Assembly (NCBI GenBank): GCA_025352985.1
Contig: JANXRL010000090.1
Location: 1 to 35,372, forward strand
DNA length: 35,372 nt
Source of the DNA: Verrucomicrobiota bacterium
Lineage (GTDB): Bacteria > Verrucomicrobiota > Verrucomicrobiia > Opitutales > Opitutaceae
Direction: 5' to 3'
Shown here: positions 1-9,090 of the stretch, piece after piece
Layout of the letters: each line of letters begins with the position of its first letter
Position numbering within the stretch: position 1 is the first letter of the stretch
Notes under the pieces: generated by a model
Seen by the model: the letters and a program-made list of their open reading frames with translations, nothing else
The model's database searches: none
Told to the model about the DNA's origin: nothing
Translations under genes and position numbers: made by a program

Positions 1-186
1 GTCCCAGCCTGACTGGACTAATCAGTGGCGGCCTCTACCGGTTCGACTGCATTGAGGAAACATCAGCTGTGGATGGTAGTGGTAAGGAGAGACGGAAACT
101 ATATTTAGAGGAATACGCTCAGCTCTGATTAGGCCAGATTAGAGCGTGTTGAGGGTCAGCGCGTCAGGCGATCACGTCTTACATCA

Positions 187-3100
187 TCAGAATTTCTTAG
201 ACCACTTGCGGTCGTCGGCGATTTCGAGGGGCTTGGTTTCGAGCTGGACGCCGGCGACGGCCGGGTGGGTTCGGAATTCCTGGAATTTGGCGGGGGTTAA
301 TTTCCAGCCCAACGCGCCGCTGATGTCGGAGAGGGCGGTGATGCGGTCTTCGAAGAGGAAGCCGAGGCTCGTAAGCGTGGAGCCGGCGGACTTGTCGAGA
401 GTTTGGCGGAGCGTGCGGAGGAAGTCGTTGAGCTCTTTGTGCTGCGGGTGGAGGAGCCAGGTCACGCGCTTGATGTGGCCCATGACGTAGGCTTCGAGCG
501 GGCGGCATTCCTTCACGTTGATGCGCGGGCCTTCCTGGCCGACGATGATGTTGCCAAGGATGACGACCTGCGCGTTTTCGGCGAGGTTGACGGCCCATTT
601 CGCGGTGGCGTCGGCAAACATGTTGAGCTGGAGCGACGCGTTCTTGGTCGAGAGCGTAAACATGAACCACGGGCGGTTGTCCTTCTTCGCGAGTTTTTTC
701 ACGAGGTTGCTGGCGATGCCGCAGAGGCGGAATTCGACGCGGTCGCCTTGCTGGAGGAGTTCGTCGGGGGCGAAGGTGTCGAGCGCGTCAGCCAGGCCGA
801 GGTAAGCGTTCATCGGGTGGCCGGTGACGTAAAAACCAAGGAGCTCTTTTTCGAACTGGAGGCGGTCGGCGGAGGCGAAATCGTCCTGCTGCTCGGCTTG
901 GCGGTCGCGCGGGGCGGATTTTTTGGCGGCGGGAGCTTCCTCGGCGAGCATGTCGAAGAAGCCGCTCTGGCCGGCGGCGCGGTCGCGGGCGTTGGCGACG
1001 GCGGCGGCGAGGGAAGAGTCGATGTTGTCGAAGAGTTTTTTGCGGGAGGCGCCGCTGAAGTCGAAGGCGCCGGTTTTCACGAGGTGCTCGAGCACGCGTT
1101 TGTTGAGGGCCTTGGCGTCCACGCGGGAAACGAAGTCGTCGAAGTCGGCGAACGGGCCGGTTTTCTCGCGTTCTTCGATGACTTTGAGCGCGGCGCCTTC
1201 GCCGACGCCTTTGATGCCGGCCATGCCGAAGCGGATTTTCTGGCCGACGGGGGCGAACATGTCGCGGGATTCGTTCACGTCAGGGCCGAGCACGACGAGG
1301 CCCATCGCTTCGCACTCGGCGACGAAGTGGGAGACTTTTTCGGAGTTGCCGAGTTCGGAGCTGAGCATGGCGGCCATGAACTCGGCGGGGTAGTTGGCTT
1401 TCAGGTAGCCGGTCTGGTAGCTGAGAATCGCGTAGGCGGCGGAGTGAGATTTGTTGAAGCCGTAGCCGGCGAATTTGTTGAGGATGTCGAAGATGGCGTC
1501 GGCGGTTTTTTGCGGGATGGCGTTCACGCGGAGCGCGCCTTCGACGAACTTGGTGCGTTCCTTGGCCATGGCCTCGGCGTCTTTTTTACCCATGGCGCGG
1601 CGGAGCATGTCGGCGCCGCCGAGGGTGTAGCCGGCGATGACCTTGGCGGCTTCCATGACCTGCTCCTGATAGACCATGATGCCGTAGGTTTCCTGACAGA
1701 CGGCTTCGAGAAGCGGATGCGGGTAGGTGACGGTGGACGGGTCTTTTTTGCCGCGAACGTAGTCGGGGATCCACTCCATCGGACCGGGGCGGTAGAGGGC
1801 GATTAAGGCGACGATTTCGTCCACCGAGGAGAGGCTGATCTGGCGGCAGAGGTTTTGCATGCCGCCGGACTCCAGCTGGAAGACGCCGGTGGTGCGGCCG
1901 GAGTTGAGAAGGGCGAAGGTCTTGGCGTCGTCGAGGGGGATTTTCTCGATGTCGAAATCGGGGGCTGAGGAGCGGCGGATGTTGGCGACGGCGTCGGCGA
2001 TGACGGTGAGCGTCTTGAGGCCGAGGAAGTCCATCTTGAGGAGGCCTAGCTTGCCGACGGCGTTCATGTCGAACTGCACGGTGACGTCGCCTTCCTGCAA
2101 GGTGAGGGGGACGAACTCGTCGAGGGGTTTGTCCGTGATGATGATGCCCGCGGCGTGTTTGCCGGTGTTGCGGACCATGCCTTCAAGGACGCGGGCGGAC
2201 TCGAAGATTTTTTTGGCGACGGGATTGCGGTCGAGCTCGGTGCGGAGCTCGGCGGATTTCTCGACGGCTTTTTCGAGGGTCATCTCGAGCTCGTCGGGGA
2301 TCATCTTGGCGAGGCGGTCGGCGTCGGCGTAGGGGAGGCTGTTGACGCGGGAGACGTCGCGGATCACGGCCTTTGCGCCGAGCGTGCCGTAGGTGATGAT
2401 GTTGGCGACGCAGTCGTTGCCGTATTTCTGGCGGACGTAGTCGATGACCTCGACGCGGCGGCGCATGCAGAAATCGATGTCGAAGTCGGGCGGGGAAACG
2501 CGCTCGGGATTCAGGAAACGCTCGAAGAGGAGTTTGAAGCGGAGCGGATCGAGATTGGTGATGCCGAGAACGTAGGCGACGAGACAGCCTGCGCCCGAAC
2601 CGCGACCGGGGCCGACGGGAATGTTTTTAGTGCGGGCCCAGGCGATGAAATCCCAGACGACGAGGAAGTAGTCCACGAAGCCGGTGAGGCCGATGATCGC
2701 GAGTTCGTAGTGGAGGCGGAGAACGAGTTCTTCGTGCTGGGTGAGGCCGGTGTAGTCGGGCGGCGTCGGTTTCTGGCCGGGGGCGGGCGTGAGGAGCGGC
2801 GCGAGGCGGGTGGCGACTACGGGATGCGTGGCGATTTCGGCGGGGTCGAAGCCGTAGCGTTGGGTGAGGCCCACGGCGCAGAGTTCGGCGAGGTAGGCGA
2901 GGGGAGCGAGTTGGCGCGAAGTGATCTCGACGGGGAGCGGGTAGCGCGGGTAACGCTCGGAGCCTTTCGGAAAAGGGATCGTGAGGTCGCACATATCTGC
3001 GACGAGTTGGGTGTTGTCGAGGGAGTCGGGGCGCTCGCCGAAGATCGTGAGCATCTCTTCGCGGGACTTCAGGTAGAACTGGGAACCGGTGAACTTCATG

Positions 3101-3822
3101 CGGTTCTCCTCCTCGATTTTCGCGCCGGTCTGGATGCACAACATGGCGTCGTGCGGGGCGGCATCGGAGTGGTTAACGTAGTGAACGTCGTTTGTGCAGA
3201 TGACCTTGAGGCCGAACTCCTCGGCGAGTTTGAGGAGGTCGGGGATGATTTTAACCTGCTCGGGAATGCCGTGGTCCTGAATTTCTACGAAGTAATTTTC
3301 GCGTCCGAAGATTTCGACGAAGCGACCGCAGGCTTTGCGGGCTTCTTCGTAGCGGTCGTGAAGCAAGTGCTGAGGGACGATGGCGGCGAGGCAGCCGGTG
3401 AAGCCGATGAGGCCGTCGGCGTATTTGGCGAGGGTTTCGAGGTCGGCACGGGGCTTGTAGTAAAAACCCTTGAGGTGGGCGTCGGAGACGAGCTTGAGGA
3501 GATTTTGGTAGCCGGTGAGATTTTTCGCCAGCAGGCCCATATGGTAGTAACTCTTTCCGTCCTCGGATTTGCCGGTCTTTTCGAGCCGGGAGCTCTCGAC
3601 TATGTAGATCTCGCAACCGATCAGGGGCTTGATGCCTTTGGATTTGGCGGCGTTGTAGAACTCGATTGCGCCAAACATGTTGCCGTGATCGGTGAGGGCG
3701 AGGGCCTTCATGCCCATGTCACACGCGCGCTGCATCAGGCGGTCGATCCGGCAGGCGCCGTCGAGCAGGCTGTAATCGGTGTGGACGTGGAGGTGGACGA
3801 AGTTCGAATCGGCAGACGGCAC
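187..3822 (-). CDS. dnaE: DNA polymerase III subunit alpha
   Basis: This is the catalytic subunit of the replicative DNA polymerase, acting in the cytoplasmic replisome. The N-terminus carries the PHP domain (HLHVHTDYSLLDGACR, then DHGNMFGAIEFY). The polymerase core has GPGRGSGAGCLVAY and the catalytic aspartates in PDFDIDFC, with a further one in KMDFLGLKTL. A C-terminal OB-fold (RVEFRLCGIASNL) and tail follow. The ORF opens at an ATG at 3888 (1233 aa). I prefer the in-frame GTG at 3822 (1211 aa) because family homology starts at FVHLHVHTDYS and the 22 extra residues look non-conserved. The start is uncertain and neither candidate has a convincing ribosome binding site. The length is normal for the family and the frame is intact over 3.6 kb. 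The gene is divergent from rpsU. Confidence 0.97.
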   Translation of the reverse strand: MPSADSNFVHLHVHTDYSLLDGACRIDRLMQRACDMGMKALALTDHGNMFGAIEFYNAAKSKGIKPLIGCEIYIVESSRLEKTGKSEDGKSYYHMGLLAKNLTGYQNLLKLVSDAHLKGFYYKPRADLETLAKYADGLIGFTGCLAAIVPQHLLHDRYEEARKACGRFVEIFGRENYFVEIQDHGIPEQVKIIPDLLKLAEEFGLKVICTNDVHYVNHSDAAPHDAMLCIQTGAKIEEENRMKFTGSQFYLKSREEMLTIFGERPDSLDNTQLVADMCDLTIPFPKGSERYPRYPLPVEITSRQLAPLAYLAELCAVGLTQRYGFDPAEIATHPVVATRLAPLLTPAPGQKPTPPDYTGLTQHEELVLRLHYELAIIGLTGFVDYFLVVWDFIAWARTKNIPVGPGRGSGAGCLVAYVLGITNLDPLRFKLLFERFLNPERVSPPDFDIDFCMRRRVEVIDYVRQKYGNDCVANIITYGTLGAKAVIRDVSRVNSLPYADADRLAKMIPDELEMTLEKAVEKSAELRTELDRNPVAKKIFESARVLEGMVRNTGKHAAGIIITDKPLDEFVPLTLQEGDVTVQFDMNAVGKLGLLKMDFLGLKTLTVIADAVANIRRSSAPDFDIEKIPLDDAKTFALLNSGRTTGVFQLESGGMQNLCRQISLSSVDEIVALIALYRPGPMEWIPDYVRGKKDPSTVTYPHPLLEAVCQETYGIMVYQEQVMEAAKVIAGYTLGGADMLRRAMGKKDAEAMAKERTKFVEGALRVNAIPQKTADAIFDILNKFAGYGFNKSHSAAYAILSYQTGYLKANYPAEFMAAMLSSELGNSEKVSHFVAECEAMGLVVLGPDVNESRDMFAPVGQKIRFGMAGIKGVGEGAALKVIEEREKTGPFADFDDFVSRVDAKALNKRVLEHLVKTGAFDFSGASRKKLFDNIDSSLAAAVANARDRAAGQSGFFDMLAEEAPAAKKSAPRDRQAEQQDDFASADRLQFEKELLGFYVTGHPMNAYLGLADALDTFAPDELLQQGDRVEFRLCGIASNLVKKLAKKDNRPWFMFTLSTKNASLQLNMFADATAKWAVNLAENAQVVILGNIIVGQEGPRINVKECRPLEAYVMGHIKRVTWLLHPQHKELNDFLRTLRQTLDKSAGSTLTSLGFLFEDRITALSDISGALGWKLTPAKFQEFRTHPAVAGVQLETKPLEIADDRKWSKKF

Positions 3823-3887
3823 GACGGCTAGCCAACCCTGAGCGGATGGCTTCGCAAGCCCCAAGCGGACGCACCGGAAAAAAGCCA

Positions 3888-3916
3888 TTGACGTGCCGGA
3901 CGCGGTTTGGCCTATT
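3888..3916 (+). promoter_or_regulatory. Possible sigma-70 promoter for rpsU
   Basis: TTGACG (3888-3893) is followed after 17 bases by CCTATT (3911-3916), about 37 bases before the rpsU ATG. The -35 half is good and the -10 half is poor. The element overlaps the longest possible dnaE start codon, which slightly favours the shorter dnaE start. This is a visual match only. Confidence 0.25.
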
Positions 3917-3953
3917 CCTCAGTTTTTCCCCGTAAACTTACGTCATTTTCACC

Positions 3954-4151
3954 ATGTCCATCGAAATCAAGATCCGTAAAAACGAGCCCGTTGATCGCGC
4001 CCTGCGCCGCCTTAAGAAAAAGCTCGAGCGCGAAAACATCATCAAGGATGTCCGCGCAAAACGTTATAACGAGAAGCCCACCGAGCGCCGTCGCCGCAAA
4101 GTCAAGGTCATGGCCTTCACCCAGATGCTCCGCGACCGCCACTCCAAGTAA
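3954..4151 (+). CDS. rpsU: 30S ribosomal protein bS21
   Basis: The product is a 65-aa, very basic protein of the small ribosomal subunit, which in the characterised family helps translation initiation. The sequence fits the family end to end: SIEIKIRKNEPVDRALRRLK, then KRYNEKPTERRRRKVK and a basic tail. Length is typical for bS21. The ATG at 3954 is the only sensible start and no clear Shine-Dalgarno precedes it. The gene is divergent from dnaE and is followed at once by a strong hairpin terminator, so it is probably transcribed alone. Confidence 0.96.
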   Translation: MSIEIKIRKNEPVDRALRRLKKKLERENIIKDVRAKRYNEKPTERRRRKVKVMAFTQMLRDRHSK

Positions 4152-4177
4152 TCGGCTTCGGTCCGTCTCTTTCCACG

Positions 4178-4215
4178 ACCGCGTCAGCCGAAGTCATTCG
4201 GTGACGCGGTTTTTT
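4178..4215 (+). terminator. Intrinsic terminator after rpsU
   Basis: A perfect 9-bp stem, accgcgtca paired with tgacgcggt, encloses a further ccga/tcgg pairing and is followed by a run of T residues. It begins 26 bases after the rpsU stop codon. Confidence 0.85.
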
Positions 4216-4259
4216 GTGGTTGTGCGCCACAATTTGTCTGCGCTTTTGAAAGTCGCCGT

Positions 4260-5216
4260 ATGGCAAAGCCCATTCTCGCTTTATCAACCAGTTGGAATTC
4301 GTTCCGTCACACCGACGGAATGGAGATGCTTCGTGAAATCGCCGGTCTCGGTTTCACGCATGCGGAGCTTAGTCATGGTATTCGCATAGTGCTCCTGCCC
4401 GGAGTTATCCGCGCGGTCGAGGAGGGGATCATCAAGATCAGTTCCACGCATAATTTTTGTCCTCTGCCGACGGGAATCAGCCAGTCGGCGCCTAATCTTT
4501 TCGAACCGTCCGCCACGGAGCATCGTGAACATGAGCAATGGGTCCGGCACACCAAGCGTTCGATCGATTTCGCGAAGCAGATGCAGGTCAAGGTCCTCGT
4601 GATGCACCTTGGGAGCGTCAAGTTTTGGTGGCTCAACCCCGCTCAAAACCTCAAAGCCTTCGTGCGCAAAAATCCCACGGTTACCGTGCCGGAAGACAAG
4701 GCATACCGCGACCTGCTTACAAAATGCTGCGAGAAGCTCCGCAAGCGCATGCCGCCGTATTGGGAACAGGTGAAGGCAAGCATCGAAGAGGTTCGTGTAT
4801 ACGCATGGGAGCGAGGCTTAGTGATCGGTTTGGAAAACCGGGAGAAATTTGACGAACTGCCCCTTGATGACGATTTTCCGGCGTTGCTCGAAAGCATCGC
4901 GCAGCCGAATACCTTTGGTTACTGGCACGACACCGGCCACGCGGAGATCAAACATAGCATGGGCATGATCGAGCATCGTCTGCATCTGGAAAAAAACTCC
5001 CCTCGGTTGCTTGGTTTTCACCTGCACGACGTGACGCCTGACGGGAAAGATCATCAAGGCATCGGCTCCGGCCGCATTAATTTCAACATGATTAGCGAAT
5101 TCTGGCGCCCCCATCATCTACTTACGCTGGAACTGAGCCCGCGGGTTAAGGTTGAAGACGTAATTTCCTCCAAGCAGCGCATCGATGCCCTGATCGTGAA
5201 GCGTTTTGCGGAATGA
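4260..5216 (+). CDS. Sugar phosphate isomerase/epimerase-like TIM-barrel protein
   Basis: The 318-aa protein resembles the xylose isomerase-like TIM-barrel superfamily (AP endonuclease 2 fold), whose members isomerise or epimerise sugars or act on related substrates using divalent metal. Visible signs are the N-terminal ILALSTSWNSFRHTDGMEML strand and helix, VLVMHLGSVKFWW, GLVIGLENREKFDELP (a typical metal-ligand Glu segment), YWHDTGHAEIKHSMGM and GFHLHDVTPDGKDHQGIGSG (His and Asp ligands). The HLHD and D-x-GH pattern suggests the metal site is intact. No signal peptide is seen. The substrate cannot be told from the sequence, and the neighbours (rpsU upstream, a LysM gene downstream) give no pathway clue. 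Confidence 0.8.
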   Translation: MAKPILALSTSWNSFRHTDGMEMLREIAGLGFTHAELSHGIRIVLLPGVIRAVEEGIIKISSTHNFCPLPTGISQSAPNLFEPSATEHREHEQWVRHTKRSIDFAKQMQVKVLVMHLGSVKFWWLNPAQNLKAFVRKNPTVTVPEDKAYRDLLTKCCEKLRKRMPPYWEQVKASIEEVRVYAWERGLVIGLENREKFDELPLDDDFPALLESIAQPNTFGYWHDTGHAEIKHSMGMIEHRLHLEKNSPRLLGFHLHDVTPDGKDHQGIGSGRINFNMISEFWRPHHLLTLELSPRVKVEDVISSKQRIDALIVKRFAE

Positions 5217-5282
5217 AAAATGCGTAAGTCTCCCCGGCTCGGCGCTTGTTTTCACACGGGTTTCGGCGTAACGTCTACTTCC

Positions 5283-5858
5283 ATGTTGAAAACAGTTTAT
5301 TTTGGTGCGGCGCTGGCCTGCCTTACGATGACAGCGGTCGCGCAGACTGCCGGCACGCAAACCCTGAATTCCGAAGTGGCCAACATGCGTGCCGACATGA
5401 CCCTGCTCACGCAGCGCGTGGGCGAGCTTTCCCTCCGTGTCGAGCAGCTCGAGCGCGACAATGCCGCCTTGCGCACCCAGACCGCCAGCTCGGCCCAAGC
5501 CTACGCCACCGTCCAGCAGCTGAACAATGCAATTGCCGATTTGAACCGTGACATCAAGGCGGGTGATGCCGCCGTCGCCGAGCGCACCGCCGCGCAGATT
5601 AAAAAACTGGGCGATGCGACCAACGCCGCGCTCGAGTCACTTTCCAAAAGTCCGGTCCAGCGTGCGACTTCGCCCAACACGTTCAGCACTAACTTTCCGT
5701 CCGAGGGCATCAGCTACACCGTGCAAAAAGGCGACACGCTGGCCGTGATCGCCCGCAAAACGGGCAGCAAAACCGCAGACATCATCAACGCCAACAAAAT
5801 CACCGATCCCTCCCGAATCATGCTGGGGCAGACGCTCTTCATTCCCGGAGGTAAATAA
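5283..5858 (+). CDS. Secreted LysM-domain protein with coiled coil
   Basis: The product is a small exported protein expected to bind peptidoglycan. The ORF opens at 5220, but the ATG at 5283 (191 aa) is preferred because it gives a clean signal peptide (MLKTVYFGAALACLTMTAVA, cleavage near AQT). The middle is Leu/Glu/Gln rich with heptad-like spacing (ADMTLLTQRVGELSLRVEQL), so a coiled coil is likely. The last 45 residues form a LysM domain (ISYTVQKGDTLAVIARKTG through MLGQTLFIPGGK). It lies 6 bases before parB, so the two are probably cotranscribed, and its 3' end carries the likely parB ribosome binding site (GGAGG, 5847-5851). The cell-envelope role is inferred from the LysM family. Confidence 0.85.
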   Translation: MLKTVYFGAALACLTMTAVAQTAGTQTLNSEVANMRADMTLLTQRVGELSLRVEQLERDNAALRTQTASSAQAYATVQQLNNAIADLNRDIKAGDAAVAERTAAQIKKLGDATNAALESLSKSPVQRATSPNTFSTNFPSEGISYTVQKGDTLAVIARKTGSKTADIINANKITDPSRIMLGQTLFIPGGK

Positions 5859-5864
5859 AACATC

Positions 5865-6779
5865 ATGGCTGTTTCCAAATCCCGACTTGGCCGAGGTCTC
5901 GGCGGTCTCATCTCAGGCTCTTCTCCCGCCAAACCGGCCGTCGCGGCGACTCCGGCTCCTGCGGCCGCCCTTGCGTCGGCCCCCGGCTTCGCCGAGGTGG
6001 CGGTGAACCTCATCGCGCCCAGCCCCTATCAGGCCCGCCGTGAGATTTCTCCCGAGCAGTTGAGCGAGCTGGCCGAGAGCATCCGCAGCGAGGGACTCCT
6101 GCAGCCCATCGTGGTGCGCAAGCTCGGCGACAAGTTCCAGCTCATCGCGGGCGAACGCCGCTGGCGCGCATTCCAGCTTCTCAAAATAAAGGTCATCCCA
6201 GCCCGCGTGGTCGAGGCGAGCAACGCCTCCTCCGCTGCCCTCGGACTGATCGAGAATCTGCAACGCGAGGGACTGAACCCAGTTGAAGAGGCCTACGGCT
6301 ACGCCAGTCTAATCCGTGATTTTGACCTTACCCAGGAGGCCGCCTCCGAGCGCGTAGGCAAGGGCCGGGCGACCGTGGCCAACGCCCTGCGCCTGCTCTC
6401 GCTCGATGTGGAAATCCAGGGCTATCTGTCGAAGGGACTGCTTTCAGTCGGTCATGCCAAGGTGCTTCTCGGCATAGCCGACGTCGCGCAGCGCGCGGTG
6501 CTCGCCCGCCGCGTGCTTGAGGAAGGATTGAGCGTGCGCGCCACGGAAAAACTAGTGCAGGCGAAGAAGGCGGGGACACCTGTTCCCGCTGGCGCTGCGA
6601 ATCGCAAGGTGCCCGCCGTGGAGGCTGCCGCCATCGCTGGCATCGAGAAAAAGCTCACTTCGTATCTTGGCGCCCGCGTCGCGCTGAAGCATTCCGGCAA
6701 GCGCGGCAAGATCGTGATCGACTACACGGGTAACGAGGATCTGCAGCGCATCTTGGAAAAACTCGGCGTGCAAGCCTGA
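5865..6779 (+). CDS. parB: Chromosome-partitioning protein ParB
   Basis: This is a ParB/Spo0J family CTP-dependent DNA clamp that loads at parS sites and works with ParA and SMC in chromosome segregation. The 304-aa protein has the family layout: an N-terminal SRLGRGLGGLI segment, nucleotide-binding motifs around NLIAPSPYQARREIS, GERRWRA and ENLQREGLNPVEEA, a helix-turn-helix (LTQEAASERVGKGRATVAN), and a C-terminal dimerisation region ending EDLQRILEKLG. No parA is present on either side, although parA usually sits just upstream. I found no parS-like TGTTTCACGTGAAACA in the window by eye. GGAGG lies 13 bases before the ATG. sulP follows after 8 bases. Confidence 0.95.
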   Translation: MAVSKSRLGRGLGGLISGSSPAKPAVAATPAPAAALASAPGFAEVAVNLIAPSPYQARREISPEQLSELAESIRSEGLLQPIVVRKLGDKFQLIAGERRWRAFQLLKIKVIPARVVEASNASSAALGLIENLQREGLNPVEEAYGYASLIRDFDLTQEAASERVGKGRATVANALRLLSLDVEIQGYLSKGLLSVGHAKVLLGIADVAQRAVLARRVLEEGLSVRATEKLVQAKKAGTPVPAGAANRKVPAVEAAAIAGIEKKLTSYLGARVALKHSGKRGKIVIDYTGNEDLQRILEKLGVQA

Positions 6780-6787
6780 GTGCGGGC

Positions 6788-8692
6788 ATGAGCGCGACCG
6801 ACGAGCTCAAGCACACGTTGGGCGAGGCTGCCGATGTGCGCGCGCGCATGTTCAAGGTGCGGGTCCCGTTCGTTGCGGAGCTGAAGGATTATTCGTGGGG
6901 CAAACTTCGCGCTGATCTGATCGCCGGGGTCACGCTCACGCTCGTCTCCATCCCGCAGGCGGTCGGGTTCTCGATCATACTGGGGGTTTCGCCGATGCCG
7001 GTCATTGCATCGGTCGTTGTGGGAGGAGTGGTGGGCGCGCTTTTTTTCTCGTCACGGCACCATGTTTTCGGACCAACGAGCTCGATCAGCCTGATCATCG
7101 CGGCGACCGTTGCCGCGAACGCCACGCCGGAATTTAGCGCGCTACCTTTGGCCATTTTGATGGCGCTGCTGATCGGGCTCATCCAACTGGTGGCGGGTTT
7201 GGTCAACTTTGGGGAAGTGACCAAGTTCATCTCTCGCTCGGTTGTGATCGGTTACAGCACGGGCATCGGCCTGCTTCTCATTTCCAGCCAGTTTCATAAT
7301 TTGCTCGGCTATGAAGTGACCGCAGGCCAATCGTTCGCGGCCAATCTTTATCAGGCTGCGTTGCACATCGGGACCGGTCAGGTTTCATTGTGGGCGATCG
7401 GCCTAGGCGCGCTCACTTGGATGATTTTTGAGCTGGTGAGGAGGCTGCGCAAAACATGGCCCGAGGCGCTCATCGGATTGGCGGTGCTGGCGCTGGTGGG
7501 GAAAGTTTACACTGCGGGTATCGGCGTGACGAGCGCACCTTTCCAAATGATCAAGGACGAGGGCGCGCTTCACGCCATGCTTCCGTCTTTCATGGGGCTC
7601 CATCTGGGAGCGAACGAGTGGCGCCTGCTGCCGTCGCTGGTGGGCACGGCAATAGCAGTCGCCATCCTGGGTATGCTTGAGGCGGCCTCGATCACCAAAT
7701 CGCTTGCCGCCAAAAGCGGCCAGAAAATCGAGCCCAATCAGGAACTCATCGGGATGGGCGCGGCCAATATCGCGTGCTCGCTTTTCGGCGCTGTGCCCGG
7801 CTCGTCTTCTTTTGCGCGCTCGGTGGTGAATTATCAAAGCGGCGGGGCCACCCAGCTGTCGTCGATGTTCAGCAGTGCGGCGGTGTTGCTCGTGCTGCTG
7901 TCAATCACGCCGGTTTTTAATTTCATCCCGCTGGCGGCGTTGGCGGCACAGTTGATCCGCGTCGGGATACGCATGATCAACCGCAAGCAGATCCGCGTGG
8001 CCTGCCGCTCGACGCGGTCGGACGCGGTGGTTTTTGTAGTCACGCTCGGCTCGTGTCTGTTGCTGCCGCTCGACACCGCCATTTACGTGGGCATCGGCGT
8101 GGCCCTCGCGCTTTTTCTCCAGAAAACCAGCATGCCCACGCTCGTCGAATACGGGTTCAACGACCAGGGGCAGCTTTCCGAACTCGCAGACCCGACCAAG
8201 CGAACGCATTCGCAGATCTCAATCATCCACGTGGAGGGCGAATTATTCTTCGGCGCGGCGGACCTTTTTCAGGACGAAGTGCGGCGGCAAGCGGAGGACC
8301 AAAATATACGCGTTTTCATCCTGCGCATGAAAAACGCCCGCCATCTCGACGCCTCTACCGTCATGGCGCTGGAGAGCCTCCACGATTACCTCAGGGATAC
8401 CGGTCGCCACCTCTTGATTAGCGGCAGTAACGCCGATGTCACCCGTGTGCTCGAACGAAGCGGATTGCTGGCGCAGATGGGCCGTGAGAACGTGTTTCCC
8501 GCCGAGGCCAACCTCACGATGAGCACGAAAAAAGCGCTTACGAGGGCTTCGCAGCTTCTCAAACAGGAAGGCATCGGCCAAAAGCCCGAGGTGCGCATCT
8601 TCTACGATCGCAAGCAGGGCAAGACGACAGACGGGCAACTCTCGCCGGCCTCTGCGGGTGATCACGACCAGGTGGATGATTATGAAATTTGA
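6788..8692 (+). CDS. SulP/SLC26-family anion transporter with STAS domain
   Basis: This inner-membrane secondary transporter (634 aa) belongs to a family that moves sulfate, bicarbonate or dicarboxylates. After about 35 cytoplasmic residues the SulP signature appears (DLIAGVTLTLVSIPQAVGFS), then FGPTSSISLIIAATV and roughly 10-12 hydrophobic segments to about residue 450. A C-terminal STAS domain follows (SIIHVEGELFFGAADLFQDE, then RHLDASTVMALESL with the conserved Asp-x-Ser loop). The length is usual and the frame intact. It starts 8 bases after parB and probably shares its transcript. The substrate cannot be assigned: the window has no sulfate assimilation or carbonic anhydrase gene. Confidence 0.92.
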   Translation: MSATDELKHTLGEAADVRARMFKVRVPFVAELKDYSWGKLRADLIAGVTLTLVSIPQAVGFSIILGVSPMPVIASVVVGGVVGALFFSSRHHVFGPTSSISLIIAATVAANATPEFSALPLAILMALLIGLIQLVAGLVNFGEVTKFISRSVVIGYSTGIGLLLISSQFHNLLGYEVTAGQSFAANLYQAALHIGTGQVSLWAIGLGALTWMIFELVRRLRKTWPEALIGLAVLALVGKVYTAGIGVTSAPFQMIKDEGALHAMLPSFMGLHLGANEWRLLPSLVGTAIAVAILGMLEAASITKSLAAKSGQKIEPNQELIGMGAANIACSLFGAVPGSSSFARSVVNYQSGGATQLSSMFSSAAVLLVLLSITPVFNFIPLAALAAQLIRVGIRMINRKQIRVACRSTRSDAVVFVVTLGSCLLLPLDTAIYVGIGVALALFLQKTSMPTLVEYGFNDQGQLSELADPTKRTHSQISIIHVEGELFFGAADLFQDEVRRQAEDQNIRVFILRMKNARHLDASTVMALESLHDYLRDTGRHLLISGSNADVTRVLERSGLLAQMGRENVFPAEANLTMSTKKALTRASQLLKQEGIGQKPEVRIFYDRKQGKTTDGQLSPASAGDHDQVDDYEI

Positions 8693-8749
8693 AGGTGTCA
8701 CCGGGGCATTGACAACCGTCTCTCTGTCCGGCTGTCTGACCGTTTATTC

Positions 8750-9085
8750 ATGAGCATTCTCATCATAATTTTCACTGTCGTTCTCCTCTTCACGTCTGTT
8801 TTCCTCATTCTCGTCGTGCTGGCCCAGAAGGCCAAAGCCGACGGCGGCATGGGTGCCGCCTTGGGCGGCGGTGCGACCGAGGCCGCCTTTGGCGCCGACA
8901 CCGGCAACGTGTTGACCAAGCTCACCATCAACGCCGCCATTGTGTTCTTTGTGCTCTGTTTCGGCCTCTATCTTGGCCAAATCTATGTCGTTAAGCACCA
9001 GAAGGCAGACGCCCGCGCTGCTTTGCCGACGATCGCGGCTCCCGCCGCCGCGCCCGCGACTGCTCCGGTAGCCGCCAAGCCCTGA
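8750..9085 (+). CDS. secG: Preprotein translocase subunit SecG
   Basis: SecG is the small auxiliary subunit of the SecYEG channel in the inner membrane. The 111-aa protein has two transmembrane helices (residues about 1-25 and 62-85) joined by the diagnostic loop [20 protein letters not shown]. The C-terminal tail is Ala/Pro rich ([15 protein letters not shown]) and longer than in enteric SecG. A perfect TTGACA hexamer at 8709-8714 lies 35 bases before the ATG, but no good -10 goes with it. The next gene starts 5 bases downstream. Confidence 0.93.
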   Translation: MSILIIIFTVVLLFTSVFLILVVLAQKAKADGGMGAALGGGATEAAFGADTGNVLTKLTINAAIVFFVLCFGLYLGQIYVVKHQKADARAALPTIAAPAAAPATAPVAAKP

Positions 9086-9090
9086 TTTCT

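Noticed and set aside
25-75. T-loop-like ggttcgactgc as a tRNA or tmRNA end
   Set aside because: No acceptor stem, anticodon arm or CCA could be fitted around it.
124-145. Imperfect hairpin ctctgatt/gattagag downstream of dnaE as its terminator
   Set aside because: The stem needs two G-T pairs, is weaker on the minus strand, and has no T-run on that strand.
403-1806. 467-aa plus-strand ORF opposite dnaE
   Set aside because: It is rich in Gly/Ala/Glu/Val/Phe with no recognisable domain and lies wholly antisense to a certain dnaE. High GC at third positions commonly creates such shadow ORFs; the same holds for 2155-3831, 23248-24741, 27099-28055, 28383-29384 and 29611-31101.
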